From the NCBI GenBank assembly GCA_947561585.1, contig CANNZV010000273.1, positions 186,001-250,000 on the forward strand: 64,000 bases of DNA, in the 5' to 3' direction. The DNA is from Caprella mutica. Lineage: Eukaryota > Arthropoda > Malacostraca > Amphipoda > Caprellidae. The notes below the pieces were generated by a model. That model was not told the DNA's origin. It did no database searches and worked only from the letters and a program-made list of their open reading frames with translations. Positions 29,254 through 41,501 of the stretch are shown piece after piece; positions within the stretch are counted from its first letter, which is position 1; every line of letters starts with the position of its first letter. The translations under genes were made by a program, and so were the position numbers.

Positions 29254-30527
29254 TGGTGGGGCCATAGAAGATTGAGAGAGAGTTATGGTGGGGCCATAGA
29301 AGATTGAGAGAGAGTTATGGTGGGGCCATATAGAAGATTGAGAGAGAGTTATGGTAGGGCCATAGAAGATTGAGAGAGAGTTATGGTGGGGCCATAGAAG
29401 ATTGAGAGAGAGTTATGGTTGGGCCATAGAAGATTGAGAGAGAGTTATGGTGGGGCCATAGAAGATTGAGAGAGAGTTATGGTGGGGCCATAGAAGATTG
29501 AGAGAGAGTTATGGTAGGGCCATAGAAGATTGAGAGAGAGTTATGGTGGGGCCATAGAAGATTGAGAGAGAGTTATGGTTGGGCCATAGAAGATTGAGAG
29601 AGAGTTATGGTGGGGCCATAGAAGATTGAGAGAGAGTAATGGTGGGGCCATAGAAGATTGAGAGAGAGTTATGGTAGGGCCATAGAAGATTGAGAGAGAG
29701 TTATGGTTGGGCCATAGAAGATTGAGAGAGAGTTATAGTGGGGCCATAGAAGATTGAGAGAGAGTTATGGTAGGGCCATAGAAGATTGAGAGAGAGTTAT
29801 GGTGGGGCCATAGAAGATTGAGAGAGAGTTATGGTGGGGCCATAGAAGATTGGGAGAGAGTTATGGTGGGGCCATATAGAAGATTGAGAGAGAGTTATGG
29901 TGGGGCCATAGAAGATTGAGAGAGAGTTATGGTGGGGCCATAGAAGATTGGGAGAGAGTTATGGTGGGGCCATATAGAAGATTGAGAGAGAGTTATGGTG
30001 GGGCCATAGAAGATTGAGAGAGAGTAATGGTGGGGCCATAGAAGATTGGGAGAGAGTTATGGTGGGGCCATATAGAAGATTGAGAGAGAGTTATGGTGGG
30101 GCCATAGAAGATTGAGAGAGAGTAATGGTGGGGCCATAGAAGATTGAGAGAGAGTTATGGTAGGGCCATAGAAGATTGGGAGAGAGTTATGGTGGGGCCA
30201 TATAGAAGATTGAGAGAGAGTTATGGTGGGGCCATAGAAGATTGAGAGAGAGTAATGGTGGGGCCATAGAAGATTGGGAGAGAGTTATGGTGGGGCCATA
30301 TAGAAGATTGAGAGAGAGTTATGGTGGGGCCATAGAAGATTGAGAGAGAGTAATGGTGGGGCCATAGAAGATTGAGAGAGAGTTATGGTAGGGCCATAGA
30401 AGATTGAGAGGGAGTTATGGTGGGGCCATAGAAGATTGAGAGAGAGTTATGGTTGGGCCATAGAAGATTGAGAGAGAGTTATGGTGGGGCCATAGAAGAT
30501 TGAGAGAGAGTAATGGTGGGGCCATCA
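29254..30527. repeat. 32/34-bp minisatellite, first block (about 39 copies)
   Basis: Unit GTTATGGTGGGGCCATAGAA plus GATTGAGAGAGA. Some copies are 34 bp because of an extra AT (CCATATAGAAG). The same array resumes at 32432 after a LINE insertion. Confidence 0.95.
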
Positions 30528-32431
30528 CAAGGAGTCACAAGGATAAAGGGACCATCAAAAGGCACAATATGCCCATCCAAGGATGGCCCCTGTGCACAGC
30601 CAGCTGTGCGCTCGACGTTGGGTTAACAACGGAACAAGGTGAATCTCTCTCCATCACTTCCCACTTGGAACCTAAGCACTCCAAACCGTACTCCTAAACC
30701 TGACAAAGAAAGAACCTCCATCAGGCGTAGGAGCAAAGTTTGGGTACAATCATTAGCTCCAAGTTTTATCCTGGACTTGGTCAGTCAAACCCGCCAATCA
30801 CTGCCACCTTCACAGGGGCCGCCCAAAGGCAGTCCCTGAGACGGTGACAGAACGCAGGGTGTGACCTGATCTCTCTAGCCACGGAAAGGCGCCAGGTTTT
30901 CTCTTAATTGGTTGGTTGGAGTTGAAGTAAGAGTGCTACCAGAAAAGATAGCTAAGACTCTCATCTCAACTCCGAGGTCAAGTCATGGAGGCGCTTGACA
31001 GCTCAGTAAGCCAGCTCACTGAGTATCCTGTCAAGTCGCCTTTTGAATGTGTCAACAGTCAGGCTGCTGACAACATTTTCTGGCAGTCTGTTCCAGACAT
31101 TACAGATCTTTACCAGCATGAAGTTCTCCAGCTGAGCAGTGGTGAACTGAGGCGGAACCACCTTCCACCCGTGGTTGCGGGTGGGGTTCACACACAGCGA
31201 AAAGTAGTCTTCGGGATCAACTCGACTTATCCCTCGAAGGATCTTAAAAGTCTCGATGAGTTGACCCCTCAAACGTCGCTGCTCAAGCGTGAAGAGGCCC
31301 AGGTCTTCTAACCGACGTGCGTATCCCTTGGATCGGATTTCAGGTACAAGTTTAGTCGCCCTAGCTTGCACCCGTTCCAACCGCTGGACATCTGCTCGCA
31401 ACGTGGGTGACCAGAACTGGACCGCAAACTCCAAAAGAGGTCTTACAAGAGAGTTGTACAGGGTGAGGACTGTCTCTCTGTTTCTGTATCTGAATTGCCT
31501 CTTGATGTACCCTAGGATCTTGTTTGCTCTCTTCTCAGCTTCCAGGCACTGTCGAGAGAACTTGAGATCCCTGGTGATCATAACTCCAAGATCCTTCTGT
31601 ACATCAGTGGGTCCTATTTGGGCTCCAAGTAGCGTGTAGAAAGCTTCAGCGTTCCTACGACCAGCATGAAGTACTCTACACTTGTCCACATTGAAGGGCA
31701 TCTGCCACTTTTCCGACCATTCTCCGATCTTGAAAAGATCAAGTTGGAGTTGTCCGATGGCCTCTGGACTTGCAGCGTTGATGCCAATCTTTGTGTCATC
31801 AGCAAACTTGGATACCCTACTGACGAGTCCTACGTCAAGGTCATTTATGTAAATAATAAAGAGCAGAGGACCAAGGACTGAGCCCTAGGGAACCCCGCTG
31901 GTTACGGAGCTCCACACAGAGGCCACGCCATTGACCACCACTCTTTGTCGTCTGTTATTTAGCCATGACCTGATCCATTGTAGAACTCGACCACCCACAC
32001 CAATAGCTGCTATTTTCGCCATTAACCTCTTGTGAGGTACCTTGTCAAATGCCTTCTTGAAATCAAGGTAGACGATGTCAACAGCTTTGGATTTGTCATG
32101 CTCCTGAAGAACGTAGTAGAAGAACTCTAGTAAGTTTGTCAGGCATGACTTCCCGCGAAGAAAGCCATGCTGACTCTTTCCTATGAGCTGGTGTTCTTCC
32201 AGGTGATCCACAATCCTATCCTTGATGATGGATTCTAGCAGCTTTCCAGGAACCGATGTTAAACTAATCGGTCTGTAGTTACTACTGTTAGTGGTCTCAC
32301 CTGTCTTGAAGATTGGGGTCACATCCGCGATCCTCATGTCGTCGGCGACCTCGCCCGACTCCAAAGAGACATTGAAGATCTGTTGCAGATGTGCCGCCAA
32401 ACCATCCTTCACGTTCTTCATCACTGTCGGT
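30528..32431 (-). pseudogene. CR1-like non-LTR retrotransposon, 5'-truncated, with nonsense codon
   Basis: The minus-strand frame runs from about 32430 to 31003. In order it has NYRPISLTSV, DFKKAFDKVPH (first catalytic Asp), a broken GVP-x-GS motif, FADDTKIG (31795-31806, catalytic Asp pair), NKILGYIKRQF and the C-terminal CNVWNRLPENVV block of CR1-type elements. A TAG at 31885-31887 sits where this motif normally has Gln; the frame is otherwise continuous. The endonuclease and N-terminal part are missing, as expected from 5' truncation. A 3' untranslated part runs from 31002 to about 30528 and ends in two TCCTTGTGA units. It splits a 32-bp minisatellite. Confidence 0.88.
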
Positions 32432-33936
32432 AAGAAGATTGAGAGAGAGAAGATTGAGAGAGAGTTATGGTAGGGCCATAGAAGATTGAGAGAGAGTTAT
32501 GGTGGGGCCATAGAAGATTGAGAGAGAGTTATGGTTGGGCCATAGAAGATTGAGAGAGAGTTATGGTTGGGCCATAGAAGATTGAGAGAGAGTTATGGTA
32601 GGGCCATAGAAGATTGAGAGAGAGTTATGGTGGGGCCATAGAAGATTGAGAGAGAGTTATGGTGGGGCTATAGAAGATTGGGAGAGAGTTATGGTGGGGC
32701 CATATAGAAGATTGAGAGAGAGTTATGGTGGGGCCATAGAAGATTGAGAGAGAGTAATGGTGGGGCCATAGAAGATTGAGAGAGTGTTATGGTAGGGCCA
32801 TAGAAGATTGAGAGAGAGTTATGGTGGGGCCATAGAAGATTGAGAGAGAGTTATGGTTGGGCCATAGAAGATTGAGAGAGAGTTATGGTGGGGCCATAGA
32901 AGATTGAGAGAGAGTTATAGTGGGGCCATAGAAGATTGAGAGAGAGTTATGGTAGGGCCATAGAAGATTGAGAGAGAGTTATAGTGGGGCCATAGAAGAT
33001 TGAGAGAGAGTTATGGTAGGGCCATAGAAGATTGAGAGAGAGTTATAGTGGGGCCATAGAAGATTGAGAGAGAGTTATGGTGGGGCCATAGAAGATTGAG
33101 AGAGAGTTATAGTGGGGCCATAGAAGATTGAGAGAGAGTTATGGTGGGGCCATAGAAGATTGAGAGAGAGTTATAGTGGGGCCATAGAAGATTGAGAGAG
33201 AGTTATGGTAGGGCCATAGAAGATTGAGAGAGAGTTATGGTGGGGCCATAGAAGATTGAGAGAGAGTTATAGTGGGGCCATAGAAGATTGAGAGAGAGTT
33301 ATGGTGGGGCCATAGAAGATTGAGAGAGAGTTATGGTGGGGCCATAGAAGATTGAGAGAGAGTTATGGTGGGGCCATAGAAGATTGAGAGAGAGTTATGG
33401 TGGGGCCATAGAAGATTGGGAGAGAGTTATGGTGGGGCCATAGAAGATTGAGAGAGAGTTATGGTGGGGCCATAGAAGATTGGGAGAGAGTTATGGTGGG
33501 GCCATATAGAAGATTGAGAGAGAGTTATGGTGGGGCCATAGAAGATTGAGAGAGAGTTATGGTGGGGCCATAGAAGATTGAGAGAGAGTTATGGTGGGGC
33601 CATATAGAAGATTGAGAGAGAGTTATGGTGGGGCCATAGAAGATTGAGAGAGAGTTATGGTGGGGCCATAGAAGATTGAGAGAGAGTTATAGTGGGGCCA
33701 TAGAAGATTGAGAGAGAGTTATGGTAGGGCCATAGAAGATTGAGAGAGAGTTATGGTGGGGCCATAGAAGATTGTGAGAGAGTTATGGTGGGGCCATAGA
33801 AGATTGAGAGAGAGTTATGGTGGGGCCATAGAAGATTGAGAGAGAGTTATGGTGGGGCCATAGAAGATTGAGAGAGAGTTATGGTGGGGCCATAGAAGAT
33901 TGAGAGAGAGTTATGGTGGGGCCATAGAAGATTGAT
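32432..33936. repeat. 32/34-bp minisatellite, second block (about 47 copies)
   Basis: Continuation of the array at 29254, with the same unit and variants (GGTGGGG, GGTAGGG, AGTGGGG). The first unit after the LINE is partial (AGATTGAGAGAGAG twice). Confidence 0.95.
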
Positions 33937-34435
33937 AAGAATCCTCTCATAATTTTCGTTTTCACAACAGTAAATTTCTTTATGTTTTTTTCTATAATTA
34001 ACTAATTAATGCATTTCTATTTCTAAGTCATCACAGAATATCAAAATTCATATAAATAATTCATTAAATTATGACGATAATTATTGTAGCGTCTCTGTAG
34101 CGGCTCTTTAATCTACCTCTACATCACTCTCACTAATCACCTACTTCTCATTTAAAATATTACCAAAAACCACCATGAAAATAATATCAGAAACTATAAG
34201 AAATGGATATTTTCATAGTTTCCTCGAGGTAGATTTTCTTCTACCATCTACTTTAAATGGGGTAGATTGGGAGTCTTTAAAGAGGGTAGATCGGGAATCT
34301 TTGAATGGGGTAGATCGGGGGTTTCGTACTTACGTCATTCAGTGACCTACATTCCGTAGATTTTGTAGAATGGCTCTCATCTACCCCGCCCATTGCATGT
34401 ATGTATGTGCGTATCTACTTAGGGGGAGGGGGTCA
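33937..34435. other. Flank with degenerate GGTAGAT repeats
   Basis: 34240-34330 shows loose copies of GGTAGATCGGGAATCTTTGA. These are probably diverged relatives of the array that follows. No gene seen. Confidence 0.4.
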
Positions 34436-34882
34436 TTCATGAAGAAGATTGGAGAATCTACCAGTAGATATGGGGAGTAGATAATCTACCACTAGATATG
34501 GGGAGTAGATAATCTACCAGTAGATATGGGGAGTAGATAATCTACCAGTAGATATGGGGAGTAGATAATCTACCAGTAGATATGGAGAGTAGATAATCTA
34601 CCAGTAGATATGGGGAAGAGATAATCTACCAGTAGATATGGGGAGTAGATAATCTATCACTAGATATGGGAAGTAGATAATCTACCAGTAGACATGGGGA
34701 AGAGATAATCTACCACTAGATATGGGGAGTAGATAATCTACCAGTAGATATGGGGAAGAGATAATCTATCAGTAGATATGGGGAGTAGATAATCTGCCAG
34801 TAGAAAATCTACCAGTAGATATGGGCAGTAGAAAATCTACCAGTAGATATGGGGAGTAGATAATCTACCCGTAGATATGGGA
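34436..34882. repeat. 28-bp minisatellite, about 15 copies
   Basis: Unit GATAATCTACCAGTAGATAT plus GGGGAGTA. Each unit contains the dyad ATCTACC-AGTAGAT, so single strands can fold. Confidence 0.92.
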
Positions 34883-35634
34883 TTTTTTAACAGTAAACAT
34901 TATTTATCTCTTTAAATTATTATTATTTATTAAAACTGACATAAATTTCTCTATAAATAATAACAGGCAATTCTTATCAAGATAAAACATTTTTCTAATT
35001 TCAAAGACATGACTAAAGCAATAAATAGGTAATTTATTAGTTAATAATATTTAGTGATTCTAAAAATTCAACATTAAATATAACTTTTGTTTACAATTTA
35101 AATGTAATACGTAACTATATTGTAAATAGATTATAAGTACTTACTGAAGGTATATCGTTGCACGTGATTCAAAACTCTCATCACAGTGAGAAAAGGGGAG
35201 GGTGAAATTTTACCCCCTCCCTCTAGCTCCCCCCCCCCCCCTTCCCCCAGTTGCCAGGGGTTAAGGGAGTCAATGACGTCACACACAAGCCATCCTTCTA
35301 TTTCTCTGTCAGTTCGTTTGTGCGTTCTTTGTGTACTGTAGGAAGACTTTTTCTTACTTTCAAATTAATTGTGAATCCATATAATTTACAGGGAGATTTC
35401 CTTTAAAATAGCGTCAAAGTAACTGAAATATTCGAAGTAAATACCGTGGAGTTTTTTTGGAATGAAGTTAATATATTCTATATAACTGTTCATAATGTTT
35501 AGTTGTATGGTATATAAGAATTTATATCATTTAGTGCAAAATGCATTGTTATATAATTTATATGAAAATATTGATAGGGAACCTCTAAATGACATCAATA
35601 TGATATTGTAAAGCTATTTTTTCAAATTTTATTA
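34883..35634. other. Intergenic with C-rich tract and CRE-like site
   Basis: 35205-35247 is C-rich (runs of 5, 13 and 5 C). TGACGTCA follows at about 35274. A similar arrangement, on the other strand in the G-rich part, occurs near 41150-41225. No gene recognised. Confidence 0.35.
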
Positions 35635-35878
35635 GGGTAACTTCCGAGTTATCGGACGGTTCCACATTTTTGGTCATAGGTACATGAAAATAAAATAATA
35701 ATTATTTATTTTTAATATAATTGGTATCCATGATACTTGCATCTTTAATTTTAAATATTATTCGTGATACCTGTAGATATCATGGATATCAATTAAAATA
35801 TTAGTTAAATAATTATTACTAAGTTTTATTCTTATATTACCGAAGATATGGATCCATCCGATAATTCGTAACTCAACC
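35635..35878. mobile_element. MITE family C, long copy
   Basis: TA-flanked. Left GGGTAACTTCCGAGTTATCG, right complement ending TTCGTAACTCAACC. The core has the palindrome half GGTATCCATGATACTTGC and an inverted partner. Confidence 0.75.
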
Positions 35879-35942
35879 TATTTCAGAATTGAAAGTAACT
35901 TTACCAAATACTATTTTGAAGTACTTTTCTAGCATTCTCTTT

Positions 35943-36618
35943 TTAAATGTTTTACACTATAGAGGACTCTAAGTGATATCTTCTTAATGTTTTACACTAT
36001 AGAGGACTCTCAGTGATATCTTTTTAATGTTTTACACTATAGAGGACTCTAAGTGATATCTTTTTAATGTTTTACACTATAGAGGACTCTAAGTGATATC
36101 TTTTTAATGTTTTGCACTATAGAGGACTCTAAGTGGTATCTTTTAAATGTTTTACACTATAGAGGACTCTAAGTGATATCTTTTAAATGTTTTACACTAT
36201 AGAGGACTCTAAGTGATATCTTTTTAATGTTTTGCACTATAGAGGACTCTAAGTGGTATCTTTTAAATGTTTTACACTATAGAGTACTCTAAGTGATATC
36301 TTTTAAATGTTTTACACTATAGAGGACTCTAAGTGATATCTTTTTAATGTTTTGCACTATAGAGGACTCTAAGTGGTATCTTTTTAATGTTTTACACTAT
36401 AGAGGACTCTAAGTTGATACCTTTTTAATGTTTTGCACTATAGAGGACTCTCAGTGATATCTTTTTAATGTTTTACACTATAGAGGACTCTAAGTTGATA
36501 CCTTTTTAATGTTTTGCACTATAGAGGACTCTCAGTGATATCTTTTTAATGTTTTACACTATAGAGGACTCTAAGTTGATATCTTTTTAATGTTTTTCAC
36601 TATATAGGACTCTCAGTT
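35943..36618. repeat. 40-bp minisatellite, about 17 copies
   Basis: Unit AATGTTTTACACTATAGAGG plus ACTCTAAGTGATATCTTTTT. The later copies show a GATATC to TGATACC shift of one base. The unit shares CACTATAGAGGACTCT with the ends of the pogo-like MITEs, a possible origin. Confidence 0.92.
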
Positions 36619-36837
36619 GATGTCTTTAGAGTTCAGTGGCTGAAGACCTTGAGTCCGATGTGCCTCCGCTTTAATATTCTCTCTGACTATCACTCAAGTG
36701 TGACGTCAGAGCACCAAACAATGTGAAATGCATCGCTCAGTCTTTGTAAATATAGTAACTGGTGAAACTATATGAGAGACTATAAATAGAATGTAGGTAC
36801 CTAGCCTGGAATAGGGAACTGACTTCCTATTTGGTGG

Positions 36838-37775
36838 TGATAGGGAGTGATAGGGGAGTGATAGGAGAGTGATAGGAGAGTGATAGGAGAGTGATGTGAT
36901 AGGGGAGTGATAGGGAGTGATGTGATAGGGGAGTGATGTGATAGGGGAGTGATGTGATAGGGGAGTGATAGGGAGTGATGTGATAGGAGAGTGATGTGAT
37001 AGGAGAGTGATGTGATAGGGGAGTGATGTGATAGGAGAGTGATGTGATAGGAGAGTGATGTGATAGGAGAGTGATGTGATAGGAGAGTGATGTGATAGGG
37101 GAGTGATAGGGGAGTGATGTGATAGGAGAGTGATGTGATAGGGGAGTGATGTGATAGGGGAGTGATGTGATAGGAGAGTGATGTGATAGGGGAGTGATGT
37201 GATAGGGGAGTGATGTGATAGGAGAGTGATGTGATAGGAGAGTGATGTGATAGGAGAGTGATGTGATAGGAGAGTGATGTGATAGGGGAGTGATGTGATA
37301 GGAGAGTGATGTGATAGGGGAGTGATGTGATAGGGGAGTGATGTGATAGGAGAGTGATGTGATAGGGGAGTGATGTGATAGGGGAGTGATGTGATAGGAG
37401 AGTGATGTGATAGGAGAGTGATGTGATAGGAGAGTGATGTGATAGGGGAGTGATAGGGGAGTGATGTGATAGGAGAGTGATGTGATAGGAGAGTGATAGG
37501 AGAGTGATGTGATAGGGGAGTGATGTGATAGGAGAGTGATGTGATAGGGGAGTGATAGGGGAGTGATGTGATAGGAGAGTGATGTGATAGGAGAGTGATG
37601 TGATAGGAGAGTGATGTGATAGGAGAGTGATAGGAGAGTGATAGGAGAGTGATGTGATAGGGGAGTGATGTGATAGGAGAGTGATGTGATAGGGGAGTGA
37701 TAGGGGAGTGATGTGATAGGGGAGTGATGTGATAGGAGAGTGATGTGATAGGAGAGTGATAGGAGAGTGATGTGA
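36838..37775. repeat. Compound 13/18-bp minisatellite, about 55 copies
   Basis: Units GATAGGGGAGT and GATAGGAGAGT, mostly joined by GATGT and sometimes directly. GGGG and GGAG forms are mixed without a simple order. Purine-rich on the + strand. Confidence 0.9.
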
Positions 37776-38057
37776 TTTAGTATTAAAGCTTATAATTGTT
37801 TCAGAAAAAAACTTCTTTAGATTTATATAAATTCATTTTGGTACTATCTTCACAGTGCCATTCATAATCATTGTCAATAATGATGATTAGTAATGAATAA
37901 ACTAATATATAGTCAATTTTCTTGTATTTACCTCAAACTTATGTAGGCGTGATTGAGTTGGGAGAAAATAAATAATTAAAGAATAATAAAATGGAAGTCA
38001 ATTAAATAGCTGAGATTTGAAATGAATGGAAAAGTGAAAAAATAGTCATATGAATTA

Positions 38058-38305
38058 TAACAGTGATATGTCACTGCAATGAGTATACAACAGTGATATG
38101 TCACTGCAATGAGTATACAACAGTGATATGTCACTGCAATGAGTATACAACAGTGATATGTCATTGCAATGAGTATACAACAGTGATGTCACTGCAATGA
38201 GTATACAACAGTGATATGTCACTGCAATGAGTATACAACAGTGATATGTCACTGCAATGAGTATACAACAGTGATATGTCACTGTAATGAGTATACAACA
38301 GTCAT
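38058..38305. repeat. 30-bp minisatellite, about 8 copies
   Basis: Unit CAGTGATATGTCACTGCAAT plus GAGTATACAA. CAGTGATATGTCACTG is a near-perfect palindrome in every unit; one copy has lost TAT. Confidence 0.93.
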
Positions 38306-38560
38306 ATGTATCAATTTATCATTATTTTCATTTCTACCTAACTCAAATGTTTATCATACATGATAAACATTTTGAAATAAATATTTCACATTTTTATTTT
38401 GCAAATTATGAATGATTTTCACTAGATAATTTATATATTAATAATATACCTGTAATTAGGGTCATTCGGTAACTGGGTCTCAACCCTAAGTATGATAGAA
38501 CATAATTGTGAATATTAATCTAAAACTTATTATGAGAATTTAGTAATATACTATACAGTT

Positions 38561-38664
38561 GGGTGTGCAGACGTTTCGTCGTCATGACGTTTCGTCGACA
38601 TGACGTTTCGTCGACATGACGTTTCGTCGACATGACGTTTCGTCGACATGACGTTTCGTCGACA
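38561..38664. repeat. 16-bp array GACGTTTCGTCGACAT with foldback-type cap
   Basis: Six units of 16 bp, each with the dyad GACGTTTCGTC. The left edge reads GGGTGTGCAGACG, like the caps of the Mutator-type foldback elements here (GGGTGTAGGTCA at the right end of the 55339 element). No matching right end was found, so it may be one end of a truncated element. A separate inverted repeat (AGAAACGACGAAAAAGTTGT and complement) lies at 38740-38850. Confidence 0.6.
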
Positions 38665-38987
38665 AATTTTCGTAAATGTGATATTAACACACTCTAATGT
38701 TTCAAAACATGTACTAAATTTATGAAGTGAAGCACAAGAGAAACGACGAAAAAGTTGTACATCCTTTATTTTTTCTAGAGCTTTCGAATGATAGAATATT
38801 CATTATCAATATTCATTATGTACAACTTTTTCGTCGTTTCTCAATTGTGCTACACTTCGTAAATTAAGTAAGATTTCCCAGGAGACCAATTAGTCAAAAA
38901 AACAGGTACTTTAACACAATAGAGTATCAAAAGATCAAATTAAAAAATAGAATTATGGTAAAAAGAAAAACTATTTAAAGTCCTGTA

Positions 38988-39513
38988 CAGGAAAGCTCCA
39001 CTATAGTGAACTCCAACTAGTTCACTATAGAGTTTACTCCACTATAGTGAACTCCAACTAGTTCACTATAGAGTTTACTCCACTATAGTGAACTCCAACT
39101 AGTTCACTATAGAGTTTACTCCACTATAGTGAACTCCAACTAGTTCACTATAGAGTTTACTCCAGTATAGAGGATTTAAGAGATGTGTAGAAAACTGGTC
39201 TTTTCAGGGCAGATTACACAAAATAGATTCTTTCTTTATGAAATAAATTCATTATACAGGGTTTTTCATTTCTCAGAACTCTAAAAATCACGATGGTTCA
39301 CTATACATGATTTCATTATATAGAAGTTGTACTGGTAGAACTTCTTTTTCTTGAAATAAAACTAATTTACTATATAGAGATTCATAGAAAACTTATAGTC
39401 ATTTGTGGCAGACTGAACTAAATATTTTCACTATAGAGGTAAGTTCACTACACAGGACTCTACTAATCAGTATAGCTCACTATACAGGAGCTCACTATAA
39501 AGGAGTTCTACTG
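38988..39513. mobile_element. Pogo/Tigger-like MITE, copy 3, with internal 41-bp array
   Basis: Left end after TACAG, right end GGAGTTCTACTG. Four copies of a 41-bp unit (CACTATAGTGAACTCCAACT and so on, 39000-39170) sit inside the left end; that unit is itself built from the terminal CACTATAG words. Confidence 0.6.
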
Positions 39514-39528
39514 CATTAATCATCAATA

Positions 39529-39703
39529 GTGTTGTGACAATATGAATTTAAAATTATAGATCTTAAGAATATCATAGACGAAACGAAATGAAATGGTTTC
39601 GAATACTATATACCGCTGGCTTAGAAAGATTCAATAATGTTTAATTCAATCCGTCTATAATATCATCGGGATCTATGATTTTAAACGCATATTGTCACAA
39701 CCC
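39529..39703. mobile_element. MITE family A, copy 4
   Basis: TA-flanked; GTGTTGTGACAATATGAATT and right end GCATATTGTCACAACCC. Confidence 0.8.
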
Positions 39704-40001
39704 TAGTCATGACTGATAAGGTTAATGTAAAGCCAAGCTGTGAGTTGTGAACGAAAAACCTGCTTCAAATTGCTAGAGGTTGTAATTAAAAGAATGCATC
39801 GAAATAAATGAGCAGTTATATATATTTTTTTCACATTTATACATGAATAACCTATTTTTAATCTGGTTTTTAATTCGCATAGGGTAAGTTACGAATTATC
39901 GGTCAGTACTACATCTTCAGTCATATAAGAAAAAACAATATAAAAATTATTATTATTACACAGTGCTATCTAATACTTCTGCAAACCCGGACTGTGTAAT
40001 A

Positions 40002-40982
40002 CAGTAAAATTCCTGAGTTATGAAGTTTTTTATGAAGCACCCGAGTTATGAAGGACCTGAATTATGAAATGATCCTGAATTATGAAATGATCCTGAGTTA
40101 TGAAGTATTTTCTTTGTTTAAATCATAGAAAACGATAATTCTTGAGGTATAACTATACCTTTTCCAAGTCAAGTTCTCAGAAGTGAATAATGAATTGGCA
40201 GAATTGAAAATCATATTGCAGAATTGAAAAAGAAAAATGCAAGAATGACAAACAATTACAATATAGAAGTTTTTTTTAATGAAAATTACAACTTCAATGT
40301 AATAGTGGGTTTTTGCAATCTTCTCCACCAGACTCTACCATATAATAATATAATACTCTATTATAGAATAATACTCTATTATATAATAATAGCCAATTAT
40401 AGGACAATACCCAATTATAGGACAATACCCAATTATAGGACAATACCCAATTATAGGACAATACCCAATTATAGGACAATACCCAATTATAGGACAATAC
40501 CCAATTATAGGATGAGACCCAATAATTATTAAAGGTAAGGATGATATCCAGTTATAGGATACTACCACCTATAATTGTGTATTATCCTATAATGGAGTAT
40601 TATATATGAATATGTAAATCAGGTAGGCAAAGATTTACTATAAAATTTAGGTTATCAATAAATCGGATATATTGAGTATAAACTGTTTTTGTTTTATTGT
40701 TTGAGATTTAAATGATGTGTATTTTTTGTTAATGATTTAAATTTAGGCATAATTGACTACTACCATGATATATATTAATTTTATATACAATAATGAGTAG
40801 CTTTATTGATTTCCCACAACATTTACCTAATGTTTGTTTAATTACCTCAATTTTGTATAAGAATAATATTTGTCATAGTTATCCCTCAATGATAAAAATT
40901 CTCTATGATTTTAATCATAGAAAACTATCACTGCACACGAGTTATGAAGCAACCATTACTTCATAACACAGGATATTCACTG
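40002..40982. mobile_element. Pogo-like non-autonomous element nested in a MITE
   Basis: Ends CAGTAAAATTCCTGAGTTAT and inverted AACACAGGATATTCACTG, TA duplicated on both sides (40000-40001, 40983-40984). Short GAGTTATGAAG repeats lie inside the left end. No transposase frame remains. Confidence 0.7.
40385..40515. repeat. 18-bp minisatellite, about 7 copies
   Basis: Unit CCAATTATAGGACAATAC. It lies inside the pogo-like element. Confidence 0.9.
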
Positions 40983-41155
40983 TAGGTACTAATAATTTTT
41001 ATATATTTTTTTCTTATATGACCGAAGATGTAGTACTGACCGATAATTCGGAACCCTATGACAATTGTTACTTTATTCAATTTATCTAAATTCGTTGTGT
41101 AATAAATAGAAAGCATTCCACATTAATTTGATGCTATCCATGGAGATAGGTGGAG

Positions 41156-41197
41156 AGGGGGAGAGGGGAGAGGAATGAGGGGGGGAGGGGCGGGGAG
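41156..41197 (+). other. G-run cluster (G-quadruplex candidate) next to TGACGTCA
   Basis: Five runs of four or more G with short loops (gggggagaggggag..., ggggggg, gggg, gggg). TGACGTCA follows at about 41218. It could be a regulatory patch or a chance purine tract. Confidence 0.3.
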
Positions 41198-41501
41198 GTT
41201 TAGATCACGAGGAACTATGACGTCACGACTGCGTCAAATAGTGCGTCACAGAGCCGTACATACGCACACACAAACACACACCTTTAGTCACGATGCCTGA
41301 GGTTTCATTTCTGTGTAGGTAAAGGCTATTTGAATTCTATTTATATGTTGGGTGGATTTGATTTATTGTATTTGTGACTTACACATGTTGATGCTGTTAT
41401 TAATATTTCGATAGATTGAAATAAGAAAAGAAGTTGAAACACATGAAGTTAGGAAGATTGGAAGTTTTTCTTCTGGAATCGAATATTTGACTTCCTTATG
41501 C

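Larger units (their letters stand above)
39882..41056. mobile_element. MITE family C split by a pogo-like insertion
   Basis: The left arm (39882-39955) GGGTAAGTTACGAATTATCG and the right arm (41010-41056) ending GATAATTCGGAACCC are complements. TA flanks the whole. About 1 kb of other sequence, including the element at 40002-40982, separates them. Confidence 0.7.

Noticed and set aside
30500..30839. Plus-strand frames before the LINE coding region
   Set aside because: They fall in the 3' untranslated part of the minus-strand CR1-like element.
24298..38305. Repeat arrays resembling CRISPR
   Set aside because: Units are contiguous with no unique spacers, the DNA is animal nuclear, and there are no cas genes.
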